A stretch of DNA of 63,624 bases from Desulfobacteraceae bacterium (GCA_024225635.1 JAAEMK010000973.1:1-63624); one strand, 5' to 3'; shown: positions 50,304 to 59,891, numbered from the stretch's first letter. The notes: generated by a model not told the origin, from the sequence alone. Numbers and translations are program-made.

Positions 50304-50789
50304 TCAGCGGGGCCGGCAAGTGCTGACGGAGATCAGCAATGCCTGGTCTTCCCACTGGTTGAGGTTCACGGTCAGATCCCCGATCAGCAGCCGGTTTTTG
50401 TAGTTCCTGTCGGTCCTGACAACCAGCTTCTCAATGGGTCGATCCATGTGAAGACAGAATTCGTTGTTTTCCTGGGTCCAGCTGACACCGCCCGGCTCGT
50501 CAACGCTGGAGGGAAGTCCCGCGCCGTGGGCCATAAAGGTCTCAGATGTCTGGACAATATTGTTTTCAACAACCTCATACCGGTCAATCACCGGGGTGAC
50601 TGAAACAGAGTGAATAAAGGAGAGAGAAAAGCCGTTGGCGCTGCCAAGGGGGTAGCGGCCAAGTTCCCCAAGCCCCGGGAAGGTACTGACAACAAGGCAG
50701 GGGGTGGTGAGGTCGTTTTTGTGTATTGATCCCGTTGGGATGCAGGCGGCCAGCACAAGGGCCAGCACGCCTGCGACCAAAGATTTCAT
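50304..50789 (-). CDS. DUF1850 lipoprotein, TAXI-TRAP accessory
   Basis: 161 residues. The N-terminus LVAGVLALVLAACIP has a lipobox (LAAC), so it is probably membrane-anchored. The body holds the DUF1850 pattern FSLSFIHSVSVTPVIDRYEV and ETFMAHGAGLPS. DUF1850 genes commonly sit beside TAXI-type TRAP transporters; their biochemical role is unknown. It starts 1 base after the TAXI gene stops, so the two are cotranscribed and likely coupled. Confidence 0.85.
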   Translation of the reverse strand: MKSLVAGVLALVLAACIPTGSIHKNDLTTPCLVVSTFPGLGELGRYPLGSANGFSLSFIHSVSVTPVIDRYEVVENNIVQTSETFMAHGAGLPSSVDEPGGVSWTQENNEFCLHMDRPIEKLVVRTDRNYKNRLLIGDLTVNLNQWEDQALLISVSTCRPR

Positions 50790-50790
50790 A

Positions 50791-51762
50791 CTACTTGATC
50801 AAGCCCTTCTCACGGTAGTAGCGCTCTGCTCCGGGATGCAGGGGAATGGAGACGGACTCAAGAGCTGTCTCGAGGGAGATCTCCTTACCCTTTACATGTA
50901 CCTTGGCAAGGGTGTCGGTGTTTTCGTAAAGAGCCTTGACGACATTGTAGGCGGTCTCTTCGTCAAGTTTGTCGTGGGTCGCCCAAATGGCACGAACCGC
51001 GATGGTCTTGACAGGCTCGGTCTGGCCTTTGTAGGTGTTGGCCGGAAGAACCGTGTCCGCGTAGTAGGGCTGAACCTTCTGGAGCTCCTTGATGGCGGGT
51101 CCGGTCAGGGGAACGATGACAACATCGTGGTAGTTGGCAAGCTCAAGTACGGATGCCGTGGGAGTACCCGCAGTGATGAGGGATGCGTCCAGGTTGCCGT
51201 CCTTGATCTTCTCAACGGACTGGGAGAATGAAGAGTAATCCTCGGAGATAGCCTTTCGATCCATTCCGCTGGCTTTCAAAAGATCGCCAAGGAGCTGCCA
51301 CTGGCCGGAACCGGGAGAACCGGAAGAAACGGATTTACCCTTGATGTCGGCAAATTCCTTTACACCGGCTTTGGCCTGGACCACCAGCTGAACCGTCTCG
51401 GGATAGAGGGCGCCAAGGGCGCGCAGGTTTTTCAGGTTCTTGCCCTTGAACTGCTTGGTACCTTTATAAGCGGCGTCAAGAATGTCCGCTGCGACAAAGG
51501 CGGACTCGATGCCGGCCCGGCTCAAAAGGGTTGCATTGGCGACAGAGGCGTTTCCGGTCTCGGCCGTTGCTGAGAGTTTCTTTCCTTCAATATTAACCTT
51601 GTTTGAAATCATCTGGGCCAGCATACCGCCGAGGGGATAGTAGGTGCCCCCTGTTCCGCCGGTTGCAATGCCAAAGAAGATTCTCTCTGCAGAAATAGCA
51701 GAACCTGATGCAAACAACGTCATACAAAAAGCCGCGCAAACCATCAAACTAATCTTTTTCAT
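50791..51762 (-). CDS. TAXI-family TRAP solute-binding protein
   Basis: 323 residues from the ATG at 51762, which has AGGAGG 8 bases upstream. Signal peptide (LMVCAAFCMTLFASGSAISA), then GIATGGTGGTYYPLGGMLAQ, AKAGVKEFADIKGKSVSSGS and GSGQWQLLGDLLKASGM, the typical TAXI fold (NMT1-like). It binds the substrate in the periplasm and hands it to the fused permease 600 bases downstream. It is the first gene of the unit TAXI - DUF1850 - TRAP permease - IclR. No promoter could be placed with confidence in the AT-rich region upstream. Confidence 0.94.
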   Translation of the reverse strand: MKKISLMVCAAFCMTLFASGSAISAERIFFGIATGGTGGTYYPLGGMLAQMISNKVNIEGKKLSATAETGNASVANATLLSRAGIESAFVAADILDAAYKGTKQFKGKNLKNLRALGALYPETVQLVVQAKAGVKEFADIKGKSVSSGSPGSGQWQLLGDLLKASGMDRKAISEDYSSFSQSVEKIKDGNLDASLITAGTPTASVLELANYHDVVIVPLTGPAIKELQKVQPYYADTVLPANTYKGQTEPVKTIAVRAIWATHDKLDEETAYNVVKALYENTDTLAKVHVKGKEISLETALESVSIPLHPGAERYYREKGLIK

Positions 51763-52200
51763 CAATGATGCCTCCTGAAAATTCATCTGTTTTTTTCAAA
51801 TATAAAATCACAATTTACATTTGAATATTTTTCGCCAAATTGTATAGAACCAAGCATTTTTTTATTCTTATGTCAAGAGTGATTTTTCAACCATGAAGTA
51901 TTTCCTTAAATTTCAAACCCTTGGAATTTTCAGATTTTCACCAATAACAGCGTTCCTAAACACAAACACCCAATGGCGATGCAAAAAGAAATATGTTTTT
52001 CCCGCATTTACCTGCATATAAAGGAGAGAAAAAACAGCGGATTCGGGAATCGCGAAGGTTCGTAAAAAATGGTGATTTTTGGACCAGCGTAAAAATTCCG
52101 GTGCGAAAATAAACTTGAAAGATACTATCGTTGTGCTATTAAAGTAAAAAGTGTTTTTTTTGAATAAAAACAACAACTCCAGGAGAAATGTAGAATTAAT
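51763..52200. other. AT-rich gap between divergent TAXI and diguanylate cyclase genes
   Basis: 438 bases with marked AT-richness. It must hold the promoters of both divergent genes, but no -35/-10 pair or operator stood out clearly enough to name. A 98-codon open frame on the minus strand (51913-52209) has no gene-like features. Confidence 0.6.
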
Positions 52201-53304
52201 ATGTTTCATATTATTCCGGAAAACGATCCAAAACAGGCACTTAGGATAAGAAGATTTTTTATCGCTTCAGGTTCCTATCTGATGTGGGTCTGTCTTGTAG
52301 CCAACTGTTATTTCCAAGGTTTCTTCCGCCTTACCCTGCCGCAGACGCTCTCATGCTTTATCATCGTCTTGCTTATGAATATGGGCATCTACACCATTTT
52401 CAGGAGCGGTTTCAACAAGCGTTTCAGTGACCAAAGCCTTACGATGCCTCAAATGCTGCTGGCCAACCTATGGGTTATGTTTGTTGCCTATTATACGGAT
52501 GAAGCCCGGGGGGTCATGCTGATGCTTTACATGGTCGTCTTTGTATTCGGAATGTTCCGCCTGAAATTACGCCAGTTCATTCTCCTGGCCGCGATTGCGA
52601 TCATGAGTTACGTAATTGTAATTTCAATCCTTTTTCGGTTCAATCCGGATAAAATCAACTTAAATGTTGAAATCATGAACCTTGTCGTCCTGGCAGCCGT
52701 TCTTCCATGGTTTTCAATACTTGGCAGCCATATTAACGGCCTCAGGCAAAAACTGGTAAAAGCAAAAAAAAGAATAGAGGAACTGGCCATTTACGACGAA
52801 TTGACACAAATTTATAACCGCCACCAGATGTACAGGATACTGGAAAGGGAAATATCCCTTGCCCAACGCGGATACCCGTCATTTTCCATCTGCATCTTCG
52901 ATCTTGACCATTTCAAGCGTGTAAATGATACATTCGGCCATATTGCGGGAGACACAGTCCTGAAAACACTGATTGCGGAGATACAGAAGAATCTCAGGGA
53001 TGTCGATTATATCGCCAGGTTTGGAGGAGAAGAGTTTGTCCTTATTCTTTCCTACCCTGACAAAGACCAGTCGATCATATGCGCCGAACGAATAAAAAAA
53101 ATTGCCGGGAACGTCAAATATCCCGGTTTCCCGGATGATTTTGGCATTACTGTTTCAATAGGCGTTACACATTATCAACCGGATGAATCTGTTGAAGCTA
53201 CAATTTTAAGAGCAGATACGGCTTTATACAGAGCAAAGGCAAAGGGAAGAAACAGGGTTGAATATGAAACAACTTCCAAAGCAAAAGTTCCCGTGCATCC
53301 TTAA
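52201..53304 (+). CDS. Membrane diguanylate cyclase (GGDEF)
   Basis: 367 residues. Six or so TM helices fill the first 180 residues (no named sensor domain), then a coiled coil and a GGDEF domain: YDELTQIYNRHQMYRI, FDLDHFKRVNDTFGH, active site RFGGEEF and an RDVD product-inhibition site 5 residues before it. It makes cyclic di-GMP at the inner membrane. A CCAGGAG lies about 15 bases before the ATG. It stands alone. With the protein at 27842 it is the second diguanylate cyclase in the window; no EAL or HD-GYP phosphodiesterase was found. Confidence 0.92.
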   Translation: MFHIIPENDPKQALRIRRFFIASGSYLMWVCLVANCYFQGFFRLTLPQTLSCFIIVLLMNMGIYTIFRSGFNKRFSDQSLTMPQMLLANLWVMFVAYYTDEARGVMLMLYMVVFVFGMFRLKLRQFILLAAIAIMSYVIVISILFRFNPDKINLNVEIMNLVVLAAVLPWFSILGSHINGLRQKLVKAKKRIEELAIYDELTQIYNRHQMYRILEREISLAQRGYPSFSICIFDLDHFKRVNDTFGHIAGDTVLKTLIAEIQKNLRDVDYIARFGGEEFVLILSYPDKDQSIICAERIKKIAGNVKYPGFPDDFGITVSIGVTHYQPDESVEATILRADTALYRAKAKGRNRVEYETTSKAKVPVHP

Positions 53305-53437
53305 AAGAAACGGGGAAATCACAAAATTAGCAGAAAAATACAATATTACAAACTCAGATACGACAACGATTGTGACACCGTTTAACGGATGCCTTGACTA
53401 ATCATACGCATAAATGCAAAGTTTTGCTTTATTTTAC

Positions 53438-53466
53438 TTGACCCGCCATTGTTTTACCTCTAAATC
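53438..53466 (+). promoter_or_regulatory. Possible promoter of the TrmO gene
   Basis: TTGACC (53438-53443), 17-base spacer, TAAATC (53461-53466), 74 bases before the ATG. The -10 is a weak match. Confidence 0.35.
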
Positions 53467-53539
53467 ATACTTGTTATACCAAACATATTTTCCACGTTAT
53501 AGCGAGATGCAACTTTAGCAACGACCAAAGGAGAAGACA

Positions 53540-54118
53540 ATGGAACCTGAAAAAAGAGCTCCCTCATCCGACAACGGCAGAACCTCCGCCCCCATAGAGC
53601 TCACCCCCGTGGGAATCATCAGAAACGCCATCGACAAACCCTTCCTGACACCGGGAAAGCACGGCATCACCATGGATGGGGAGTTCGAGAAAGTCAAGTC
53701 CGACATCCATAAACGGAAACAGGAAATATCGACCATCACCATCAACCAGGAGCTGACCGGCTGCCTGGACGGCATCGAACACTATTCCCATCTGACGATC
53801 CTTTACTGGGCCGACCGGGTTCCCCAGGAGAGCCGGGCGGTGACCAGGGTGCATCCCATGGGCAGGAAAGAGATCCCGGAACAGGGAATTTTCAGCACGG
53901 CAAGCCCGGTCCGGCCCAACCCGATTCTCATGACCGTGGTAAGGCTCGTGGAACGAGACGGCAATGTGCTCAAGGTTGAAGGCCTCGATGCCGTGGACAA
54001 GAGCCCGGTCATCGATATCAAACCCTTCACCAGGGGCTTTTTCCCCGGGGACGAAGTGCGGATTCCCGAATGGATGGAACGGGTCATGGAGGAAGTAAAC
54101 CGGGACACGGTTTCCTGA
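53540..54118 (+). CDS. TrmO/TsaA-family tRNA methyltransferase
   Basis: 192 residues covering the TrmO (UPF0066) beta-barrel domain: TPVGIIRNAID, GCLDGIEHYSHLTILYWADR, IFSTASPVRPNPILMTVVRL and VEGLDAVDKSPVIDIKP. In E. coli TrmO methylates N6-threonylcarbamoyladenosine 37 of certain tRNAs using SAM. The protein lacks the C-terminal extension of the 235-residue E. coli enzyme, as do many short homologues whose target may differ. AAAGGAG lies 8 bases before the ATG. A hairpin ATCCCC/GGGGAT (54133-54148) follows. Confidence 0.85.
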   Translation: MEPEKRAPSSDNGRTSAPIELTPVGIIRNAIDKPFLTPGKHGITMDGEFEKVKSDIHKRKQEISTITINQELTGCLDGIEHYSHLTILYWADRVPQESRAVTRVHPMGRKEIPEQGIFSTASPVRPNPILMTVVRLVERDGNVLKVEGLDAVDKSPVIDIKPFTRGFFPGDEVRIPEWMERVMEEVNRDTVS

Positions 54119-54155
54119 TAACCATCAGGCAGATCCCCTCAAGGGGATACGCCAA

Positions 54156-54225
54156 GGTTTACGCCCCGGGTTAACGGTTAACGTCAGGGAAACACCGGTT
54201 AAACGTTAACCCGGGTCCGGCCTGA
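54156..54225 (+). promoter_or_regulatory. 70-bp conserved dyad element, copy 2 (upstream of the second AraC gene)
   Basis: Begins GGTTTACGCCCC, continues GGGTTAACGGTTAACG and ends AAACGTTAACCCGGG plus TCCGGCCTGA. Arms CCCGGGTTAACG and CGTTAACCCGGG are exact complements. It aligns ungapped with 23021-23090 read on the minus strand (55/70). A further AGGTTA-ACAGA-TAACCT dyad (54333-54349) lies closer to the AraC start. Candidate binding site of a PchR-like AraC protein. Confidence 0.7.
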
Positions 54226-54366
54226 ATGCAGAGCACAATCCAACCCCACAAAAAAAGAACCGTCATTATAACCAGTTACAAACAGGCAGGCACCGGTGAC
54301 CATCCTTGGCACTTCCGTTGCAAAGGATATCCAGGTTAACAGATAACCTTTACCATATGGAAGACA

Positions 54367-55371
54367 ATGGGACATTCAAAAAAATATTTCAACCACACGG
54401 AACCGGCAAATCAATTTGTCTCTTTCTGCCCCGGACCTGCCGGGGAGAAGAGCGTTTCTCACCGGGAGGTGGTGCAAAGGATACAACTCAGGCCGGGGCT
54501 CTGGCTGAGCACCATGGACTTTATGCCGGACAGGCCCCTGACCCTCAAATATGAGAAAAAACAGCCCACCATTGATTTTGGCTGCATCCTGGCCGGGGAG
54601 ATGCGGAAACGCCCCCATGGCCGATCACCGGACAGGATGGAAATGAACAACGGCGCCGGTACGGGAGGCATCGCTTTTATCCCGGAACCCGAGGGCGCCC
54701 TCGAAATCCAGGCGGATAAAAGGGTGATGGTGTGCCATGCCCACATCAATCCCCGGGTCCTGCATTCCCTGCTGCGGGAGGAATTGGATGTTGTGCCGCC
54801 GGATTTCAAAAAGATCCTGGAAGGATGTGACCGGAAAAGGTATGTAAGCTTCGGCAAAACCGACCCTTGTGTCCATGCCATTGCCCGCCAGATTCTATCG
54901 GAACCGGCCAATGGCATTCCCAGGCGGATGTTTCTGGAGGGAAAGGCCCTGGAGCTCATCTCCCGGCAGATTGCCCGGCTCAATTCAATGGAGGGCGGTC
55001 ATTCCCCTAAAACGGTGCTCAGCCCCCTTGAGAGGAACCGCATACATGACGCCAGGGATCTGCTGATTCAAAACCTGGAAAAGCCGCCGACCCTTTCACA
55101 GCTTTCCCGCCAGGTCTGCCTGAGCATAAACAAGCTGCAATCCGGATTTCGGGATGTTTTTGGAATGAGCGTATTCGCGTTTCTGAGGGACTACAAGATG
55201 CAGCAGGCAAGACAGCTTTTCCAGGAAGGGGAAATGAACGTCAGCCAGGTGGCATGGGCTGTCGGCTATGTGAATGTCAGCCATTTCAGCACCGCGTTCA
55301 AACACAAATTCAATATCCTTCCCAAACACTATCTCAGGGAGATGAGGCGGGAACAACGCCTGGCCGGCTGA
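54367..55371 (+). CDS. AraC-family regulator (PchR-like), second copy
   Basis: 334 residues. N-terminal sensor region about 1-225; C-terminal double HTH with LSQLSRQVCLSINKLQSGF and SQVAWAVGYVNVSHFSTAFKHKF. It matches the layout of the regulator at 26378: both have a FLE(A/G)KALELI..(K/Q) linker and the N(K)LQSGF/NKLNNGF helix. No receptor gene is adjacent, so it may act at a distance, perhaps on receptor A, whose upstream region shares the 70-bp element with this gene. Autoregulation through that element is likely. Confidence 0.88.
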   Translation: MGHSKKYFNHTEPANQFVSFCPGPAGEKSVSHREVVQRIQLRPGLWLSTMDFMPDRPLTLKYEKKQPTIDFGCILAGEMRKRPHGRSPDRMEMNNGAGTGGIAFIPEPEGALEIQADKRVMVCHAHINPRVLHSLLREELDVVPPDFKKILEGCDRKRYVSFGKTDPCVHAIARQILSEPANGIPRRMFLEGKALELISRQIARLNSMEGGHSPKTVLSPLERNRIHDARDLLIQNLEKPPTLSQLSRQVCLSINKLQSGFRDVFGMSVFAFLRDYKMQQARQLFQEGEMNVSQVAWAVGYVNVSHFSTAFKHKFNILPKHYLREMRREQRLAG

Positions 55372-55475
55372 TCCCCGGCTTCATTCAAGCCCTTTCATTT
55401 TTATAAAATTCCCTTGTGAAGGAGGGTGAATCCATCATATAAATGCAATGAATCTATAAAAAGGAAAAATACAAA

Positions 55476-55862
55476 ATGGCATTTATATTGAATATTCTCT
55501 GGTTTATTTTTGGTGGTGGAATCCTTGCGTGGCTTTTATGGGTATTGCTGGGAAGCCTTCTTTTTATCACCATTATCGGAATCCCATTTGGATATGCGGC
55601 ATTCAGGATTGCGGGATTTGCGGCGTTCCCTTTTGGAAAAGAGCTTGTCGATTCCCGTGCCGTAGGTGAAGACCGTGTGACCGGAACAAGCCTTGCCAAT
55701 TTCCTGTGGATTATCCTTGCGGGGATCTGGCTTGCCATATCCCATATCATAGCGGGAGTCGGTCTTTGCCTGACCATTATCGGAATTCCCTTCGGGTTTG
55801 CCCATTTCAGGCTGGCGGGTGTTTGTTTTGCTCCCCTGGGAAAAACAGCCGTACCGAAATAG
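55476..55862 (+). CDS. yccF: YccF-family inner-membrane protein
   Basis: 128 residues with two repeats of the YccF domain: ILWFIFGGGILAWLLWVLLG and FLWIILAGIWLAISHIIAG, each followed by TIIGIPFG and FR.AG. That duplicated TIIGIPFGYAAFR / TIIGIPFGFAHFR pattern is characteristic. Function of the family is unknown. An AAAAGGAAAAA site precedes the ATG. Standing alone. Confidence 0.93.
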   Translation: MAFILNILWFIFGGGILAWLLWVLLGSLLFITIIGIPFGYAAFRIAGFAAFPFGKELVDSRAVGEDRVTGTSLANFLWIILAGIWLAISHIIAGVGLCLTIIGIPFGFAHFRLAGVCFAPLGKTAVPK

Positions 55863-56018
55863 CCACTGACGGAAAAAGGTTCAGACCCTAACGATCCGCC
55901 CCCCCCTCACGGAACCATTACCAGCACCAGGCGCCATGCCGGGAACCATGCAGTAAAAAACCGACCGGACACCACCCCATTATAATTCCAAAAAAATGTT
56001 TTACATATAGGATTTTAT

Positions 56019-56822
56019 ATGTTCTATATAAAAAGTTTGTTTCTTTTAACTTACTTAAAAAGGACTAATATTCTACTCATGAAAAACGCACTGAACCTCA
56101 TCATTACCCTTACACTTATTGCTATCATTTCAGGATGTAACGGCGGAGACGGAGACGACAATCAAGCTGCACAGGAGAGAGTAAAGATAGAAGATGTCCA
56201 TTTTGAAGATGCCGATTTGAAAAATCATATTTTATCAGAAGGTGCATCATATACGGACGAAGTAACGAACATCTTTTATATGAATAAAGGATTGAGTTCT
56301 TTAGTTGGTCTTGAAAATTTTTCGAATCTTTTAAATTTACAACTTTTGGGGAACAACATAAGCGATATAAGTCCATTACAGAATCTTACAAAACTGAGAA
56401 GATTAAATTTTTCCGGGAGCGACATAAGCGATATTACTATTTTACAGGACCTTACAGAGCTGGATTACTTAATCCTTTCTGATAACAGCATAAGTAACAT
56501 AAATGCTTTACAAAATCTTACAAAACTGACGGATTTAGATCTTACCGGTAACACCATAAACGATATAACCGCGTTACAGGATCTTACGGAGCTGGCATCT
56601 CTACAGCTTTCTGATAACAGCATAAGCGATATAAGCGCTCTGCAAAACCTTACAGCACTGAAGTACTTAATTCTTAAGGATAACGACATAAGCGATATAA
56701 GTGTATTATATAATTTTACACAACTGGAATACTTAGTACTTATAAATACCAGCATTCCATGTGCTGATATCGAGACATTGAAATCCCTGCTTGATGCAGC
56801 GATCAGTGATGATTGCGATTAA
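56019..56822 (+). CDS. Leucine-rich-repeat lipoprotein (internalin-like repeats)
   Basis: 267 residues, or 247 from the second Met (56079). A lipobox IISGC sits after LNLIITLTLIAI, so the protein is probably lipid-anchored. From about residue 90 there are six to seven 22-residue repeats of the type L..NLTKL..L.L..N.ISDI.AL, ending with SIPCADIETLKSLLDA. AGGA lies 6 bases before the first ATG, favouring it. The gene and its surroundings are clearly more AT-rich than the neighbours, which suggests recent acquisition. Surface ligand binding is expected for the repeat type. Confidence 0.85.
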   Translation: MFYIKSLFLLTYLKRTNILLMKNALNLIITLTLIAIISGCNGGDGDDNQAAQERVKIEDVHFEDADLKNHILSEGASYTDEVTNIFYMNKGLSSLVGLENFSNLLNLQLLGNNISDISPLQNLTKLRRLNFSGSDISDITILQDLTELDYLILSDNSISNINALQNLTKLTDLDLTGNTINDITALQDLTELASLQLSDNSISDISALQNLTALKYLILKDNDISDISVLYNFTQLEYLVLINTSIPCADIETLKSLLDAAISDDCD

Positions 56823-57156
56823 CAATTATAAATACGGCCCTCACAGGCCAGGATATTTCATCAATTTGAGATGAAACATTCCTGACATTACGTACCCATC
56901 CGGGGTGATGGAAATCATCCCGAATGAGATCCCCCCATTCCACAACCTCTCCAGCCATCCGGTCATTCCTTTCAAAGCTGTACCTCCTCTAGTTTCCGCC
57001 ACATCGCCATTATCCGCCATGAATATCGGCCAGGGGTAAAAATAAGTTCCGGCGGGGCAGAAATGAAATCTCAAAACAACTATCTTGTATGCAATTGAAT
57101 TGTAAGTCAGGTTTTTTCACCTGCATGGATTAACATCTTTAACAATGGAGCAATAG
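56823..57156. other. Gap before RND trio 2
   Basis: 334 bases without a convincing gene. A 77-codon minus-strand frame (56841-57074) is open but has no recognisable content. Upstream of the RND start the sequence is AT-rich (57061-57156) and contains GTTTTTTCACC; no promoter could be fixed. AATGGAGCAATAG precedes the ATG, a weak ribosome site. Confidence 0.5.
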
Positions 57157-59856
57157 ATGAAACGATTAAAAAAGGCCATGATCGGTTATGCGGTCAATCA
57201 CCATAAAATGGTCCTGTTTGCAATGATAGCGGCAACCCTTGTCGCCGGTTCATTTCTCCCCAGGGTCGAGATCGATACTGACCCTGAAAATATGCTTAAA
57301 AAGAGTGAGCCGGTCAGGGTCTTTCACAATCAGACAAAAGCCGCGTTTGACTTAAGCGATATTGTTGTACTTGGAGTCATCAACGAGAAACATCCGAACG
57401 GTGTGTTCAATCCGGCAACATTAAAGCGTATTTATGAATTGACACAGTTTGCAAAAACTCTTCGTTGGGAGGACAAAGAAAGTCCCAATCGGTTTGAGGG
57501 TGTGATCGAGGCTGATATGATAGCTCCATCGGTTACGGATCATATGAGCCAGGGAGAACCTGGAACCATCAAATTTGAATGGCTCATGGCAAAGCCTCCC
57601 AAAACGGAAGAAGAGGCCCTGCTGATCCGGGACAGGGCTCTTTCAAATCCACTGCTCAAAGGCAGAATGGTTTCAGAAGACGGCAGGGCTGTCTGTATCT
57701 ATTTGCCGTTAACCGACAAACTGTTAAGTTACCGGATCTTTACAGAGCTAAACAAAAAGATCAAAGATCTCGACGGTAACGAAGAGTATCATATCACCGG
57801 CCTGCCGGTGGCGGAAGGTGCGGTGGGCGTGGAGATGTTTACCGAAATGGGAGTTGCATCTCCCTTGTCCATGCTGCTTGTTATGGGGCTGCTTCTGCTC
57901 TTTTTTCGCAAATGGGTTCTGATTGTTTCGCCCATGATAATCGCAACCTTTTCAATTATCACCTCCATGGGACTTATGATCGGACTGGGATTTGAGGTTC
58001 ATATCTTAAGTTCCATGCTTCCGATTTTCCTGATGTCAATTGCCATTGTGGATTCGATCCATGTCCTTTCAGAATTCTTTGATGTGTATACAATAAAAAA
58101 AGGACGTAAAGAATCGATAAAAGAGGTGATAAACACCCTGTTTGTTCCCATGTTTTACACTTCCCTGACAACTGCGGCAGGATTTTTATCCCTGACATTG
58201 ACTTCAATTCCGCCGGCACGGATCTTTGGCATTTTTCTCTGTGCGGGGGTTATGATTGCATGGTTGTGTACCATCATGTTTGTTCCTGCCTATATTATGA
58301 TGCTTCCCGAACGCATGTTTGAAAATTTCGGTCTCAAGGCCCAGCAGAAAGAAAAAGAGAGCCTGATGACCCGGGGACTGCGAAGCATCGGCATTATTAC
58401 CCATAAATATGCAAAACCTCTGCTGGCCGTGTTTATTGTCATTGTTGCAGCGGCATCCTGGGGAATTCTTCAGACCAGGATCAATGATAACTATTCCAAA
58501 AGATTTACCCTTGACCACCCCATTCGCAAGGCGGATATCGCTTTGAATAGTCATTTCGGAGGCACCTATACCGCTTATCTGGTACTCGAAAGCGAAAAAG
58601 AGAAGAAACTTACCAAGGAGTGGGTCAATAAGATTGATGAAAAAGTTACACGATTTGCCCTGGATATCAGCGATGAGTTTAAAAAGGCGCCAAGGCTTGC
58701 ACGGGAACTGGTAAGTCGACAATTTCCCAATTTCACGCAAAACCATATAACCCGGGAAGGGTTTCTGGATTCAACTCTTGAGTCTATTGACAAACTATCG
58801 GCCAATGCTTCGGATGAGGAGTATTATGCATGGCAGGAGCTGCAGGGTTATCTGGGACTGGAAAAAGAAAAGCTAAAAACCTTTAAACATCCCGAGGTTC
58901 TCCGGTACATGGCGGATCTCCAGGAATATCTTGAAAAATCAGGGCTGGTGGGGAAAACCGGTTCCGTTGCCGATGTGGTCCGTAAGGTGAACCAGGAACT
59001 GATTGACGGAAAACCTGCAAATTTTCAAATTCCTGACAAATTGACCGGTATTGCCGAATGCTATCTGCAGTTTCAGCAGAGTCATCGCCCCCAGGATCTC
59101 TGGCATATGGTTACTCCTGATTTTCAGCGTGCCAATATCATATTGCAGATGACCAGTGGAAACAGTCTGGATATGGAGGCTGTTGTCAAGGCTGTTGACG
59201 CCTGGTTTCTGCAAAACCCTCCTCCGGCCCAACTGAGTTATAAGTGGGCGGGGCTGCATTATGTCAACCTCTTTTTTCAGAACAAGATGTTCTGGGAAAT
59301 GCTCTGGTCGTTTTTACAAAGTTTTCTGATTGTTCTTGTCATGATGACGGTTCTGTTCCGTTCTTTTAAATGGGGGCTGTTGTGTATGGTGCCCCTGAGC
59401 ATCACCATTGCGGGAATTTATGGAGTGGTTGGAATTATCGGCAAGGATTATGATATGCCCATTGCAGTCTTGAGCGTCCTTTCCATTGGCATTGCAGTCG
59501 ATTTTGCCATTCATTTCCTGGAACGATGCCGCATAACATACCGGAAACTGGGTTCCTGGGAAAAAGTGGTACCGGAAATGTTTGGAGAACCGGCCAGGGC
59601 CATCAGCCGGAATGTGATGGTAATCGCAATCGGCTTTCTTCCCCTTACAGTGGCGCAACTTATACCATACAAGGTAACCGGCCTCATGCTGTTCGCCATA
59701 CTCTCTTTTTCAGGCATCATTACCCTGCTGGTGTTGCCGGCTGTCTTGAGTCTTGCTGAAAAAAGTTTTTTCAAAAATATAAAAACCACATCTGCGGAAG
59801 ATGACAAGTCGTCAAGCGTAACCGGCAGCCGGCTCGTTAACGGAAAAACGGCTTAA
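57157..59856 (+). CDS. RND superfamily exporter, MMPL/HpnN-like (trio 2)
   Basis: 899 residues with the same double RND plan as the exporter at 4280: TM1 near residues 18-34, a large periplasmic loop, TM2-6 (MLLVMGLLLLFFRKWVLIV; FLMSIAIVDSIHVLSEFFD), then TM7, a second loop and TM8-12 with SIGIAVDFAIHFLERCR. The second periplasmic loop (about 440-720) is longer than in the first exporter. It is followed by a LolA-like gene and a barrel, as in trio 1. It is likely to export a lipid or other hydrophobic cargo. Confidence 0.9.
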   Translation: MKRLKKAMIGYAVNHHKMVLFAMIAATLVAGSFLPRVEIDTDPENMLKKSEPVRVFHNQTKAAFDLSDIVVLGVINEKHPNGVFNPATLKRIYELTQFAKTLRWEDKESPNRFEGVIEADMIAPSVTDHMSQGEPGTIKFEWLMAKPPKTEEEALLIRDRALSNPLLKGRMVSEDGRAVCIYLPLTDKLLSYRIFTELNKKIKDLDGNEEYHITGLPVAEGAVGVEMFTEMGVASPLSMLLVMGLLLLFFRKWVLIVSPMIIATFSIITSMGLMIGLGFEVHILSSMLPIFLMSIAIVDSIHVLSEFFDVYTIKKGRKESIKEVINTLFVPMFYTSLTTAAGFLSLTLTSIPPARIFGIFLCAGVMIAWLCTIMFVPAYIMMLPERMFENFGLKAQQKEKESLMTRGLRSIGIITHKYAKPLLAVFIVIVAAASWGILQTRINDNYSKRFTLDHPIRKADIALNSHFGGTYTAYLVLESEKEKKLTKEWVNKIDEKVTRFALDISDEFKKAPRLARELVSRQFPNFTQNHITREGFLDSTLESIDKLSANASDEEYYAWQELQGYLGLEKEKLKTFKHPEVLRYMADLQEYLEKSGLVGKTGSVADVVRKVNQELIDGKPANFQIPDKLTGIAECYLQFQQSHRPQDLWHMVTPDFQRANIILQMTSGNSLDMEAVVKAVDAWFLQNPPPAQLSYKWAGLHYVNLFFQNKMFWEMLWSFLQSFLIVLVMMTVLFRSFKWGLLCMVPLSITIAGIYGVVGIIGKDYDMPIAVLSVLSIGIAVDFAIHFLERCRITYRKLGSWEKVVPEMFGEPARAISRNVMVIAIGFLPLTVAQLIPYKVTGLMLFAILSFSGIITLLVLPAVLSLAEKSFFKNIKTTSAEDDKSSSVTGSRLVNGKTA

Positions 59857-59891
59857 AATCCATAAATGTAAAAGGAAATGGAGTAAATACC

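Noticed and set aside
51913-52209. 98-codon minus-strand frame between TAXI and diguanylate cyclase genes
   Set aside because: Phe/Leu-rich product of an AT-rich region, overlapping the cyclase start; no support.
56841-57074. 77-codon minus-strand frame before RND trio 2
   Set aside because: No ribosome site or recognised motif; kept only as part of the gap description.
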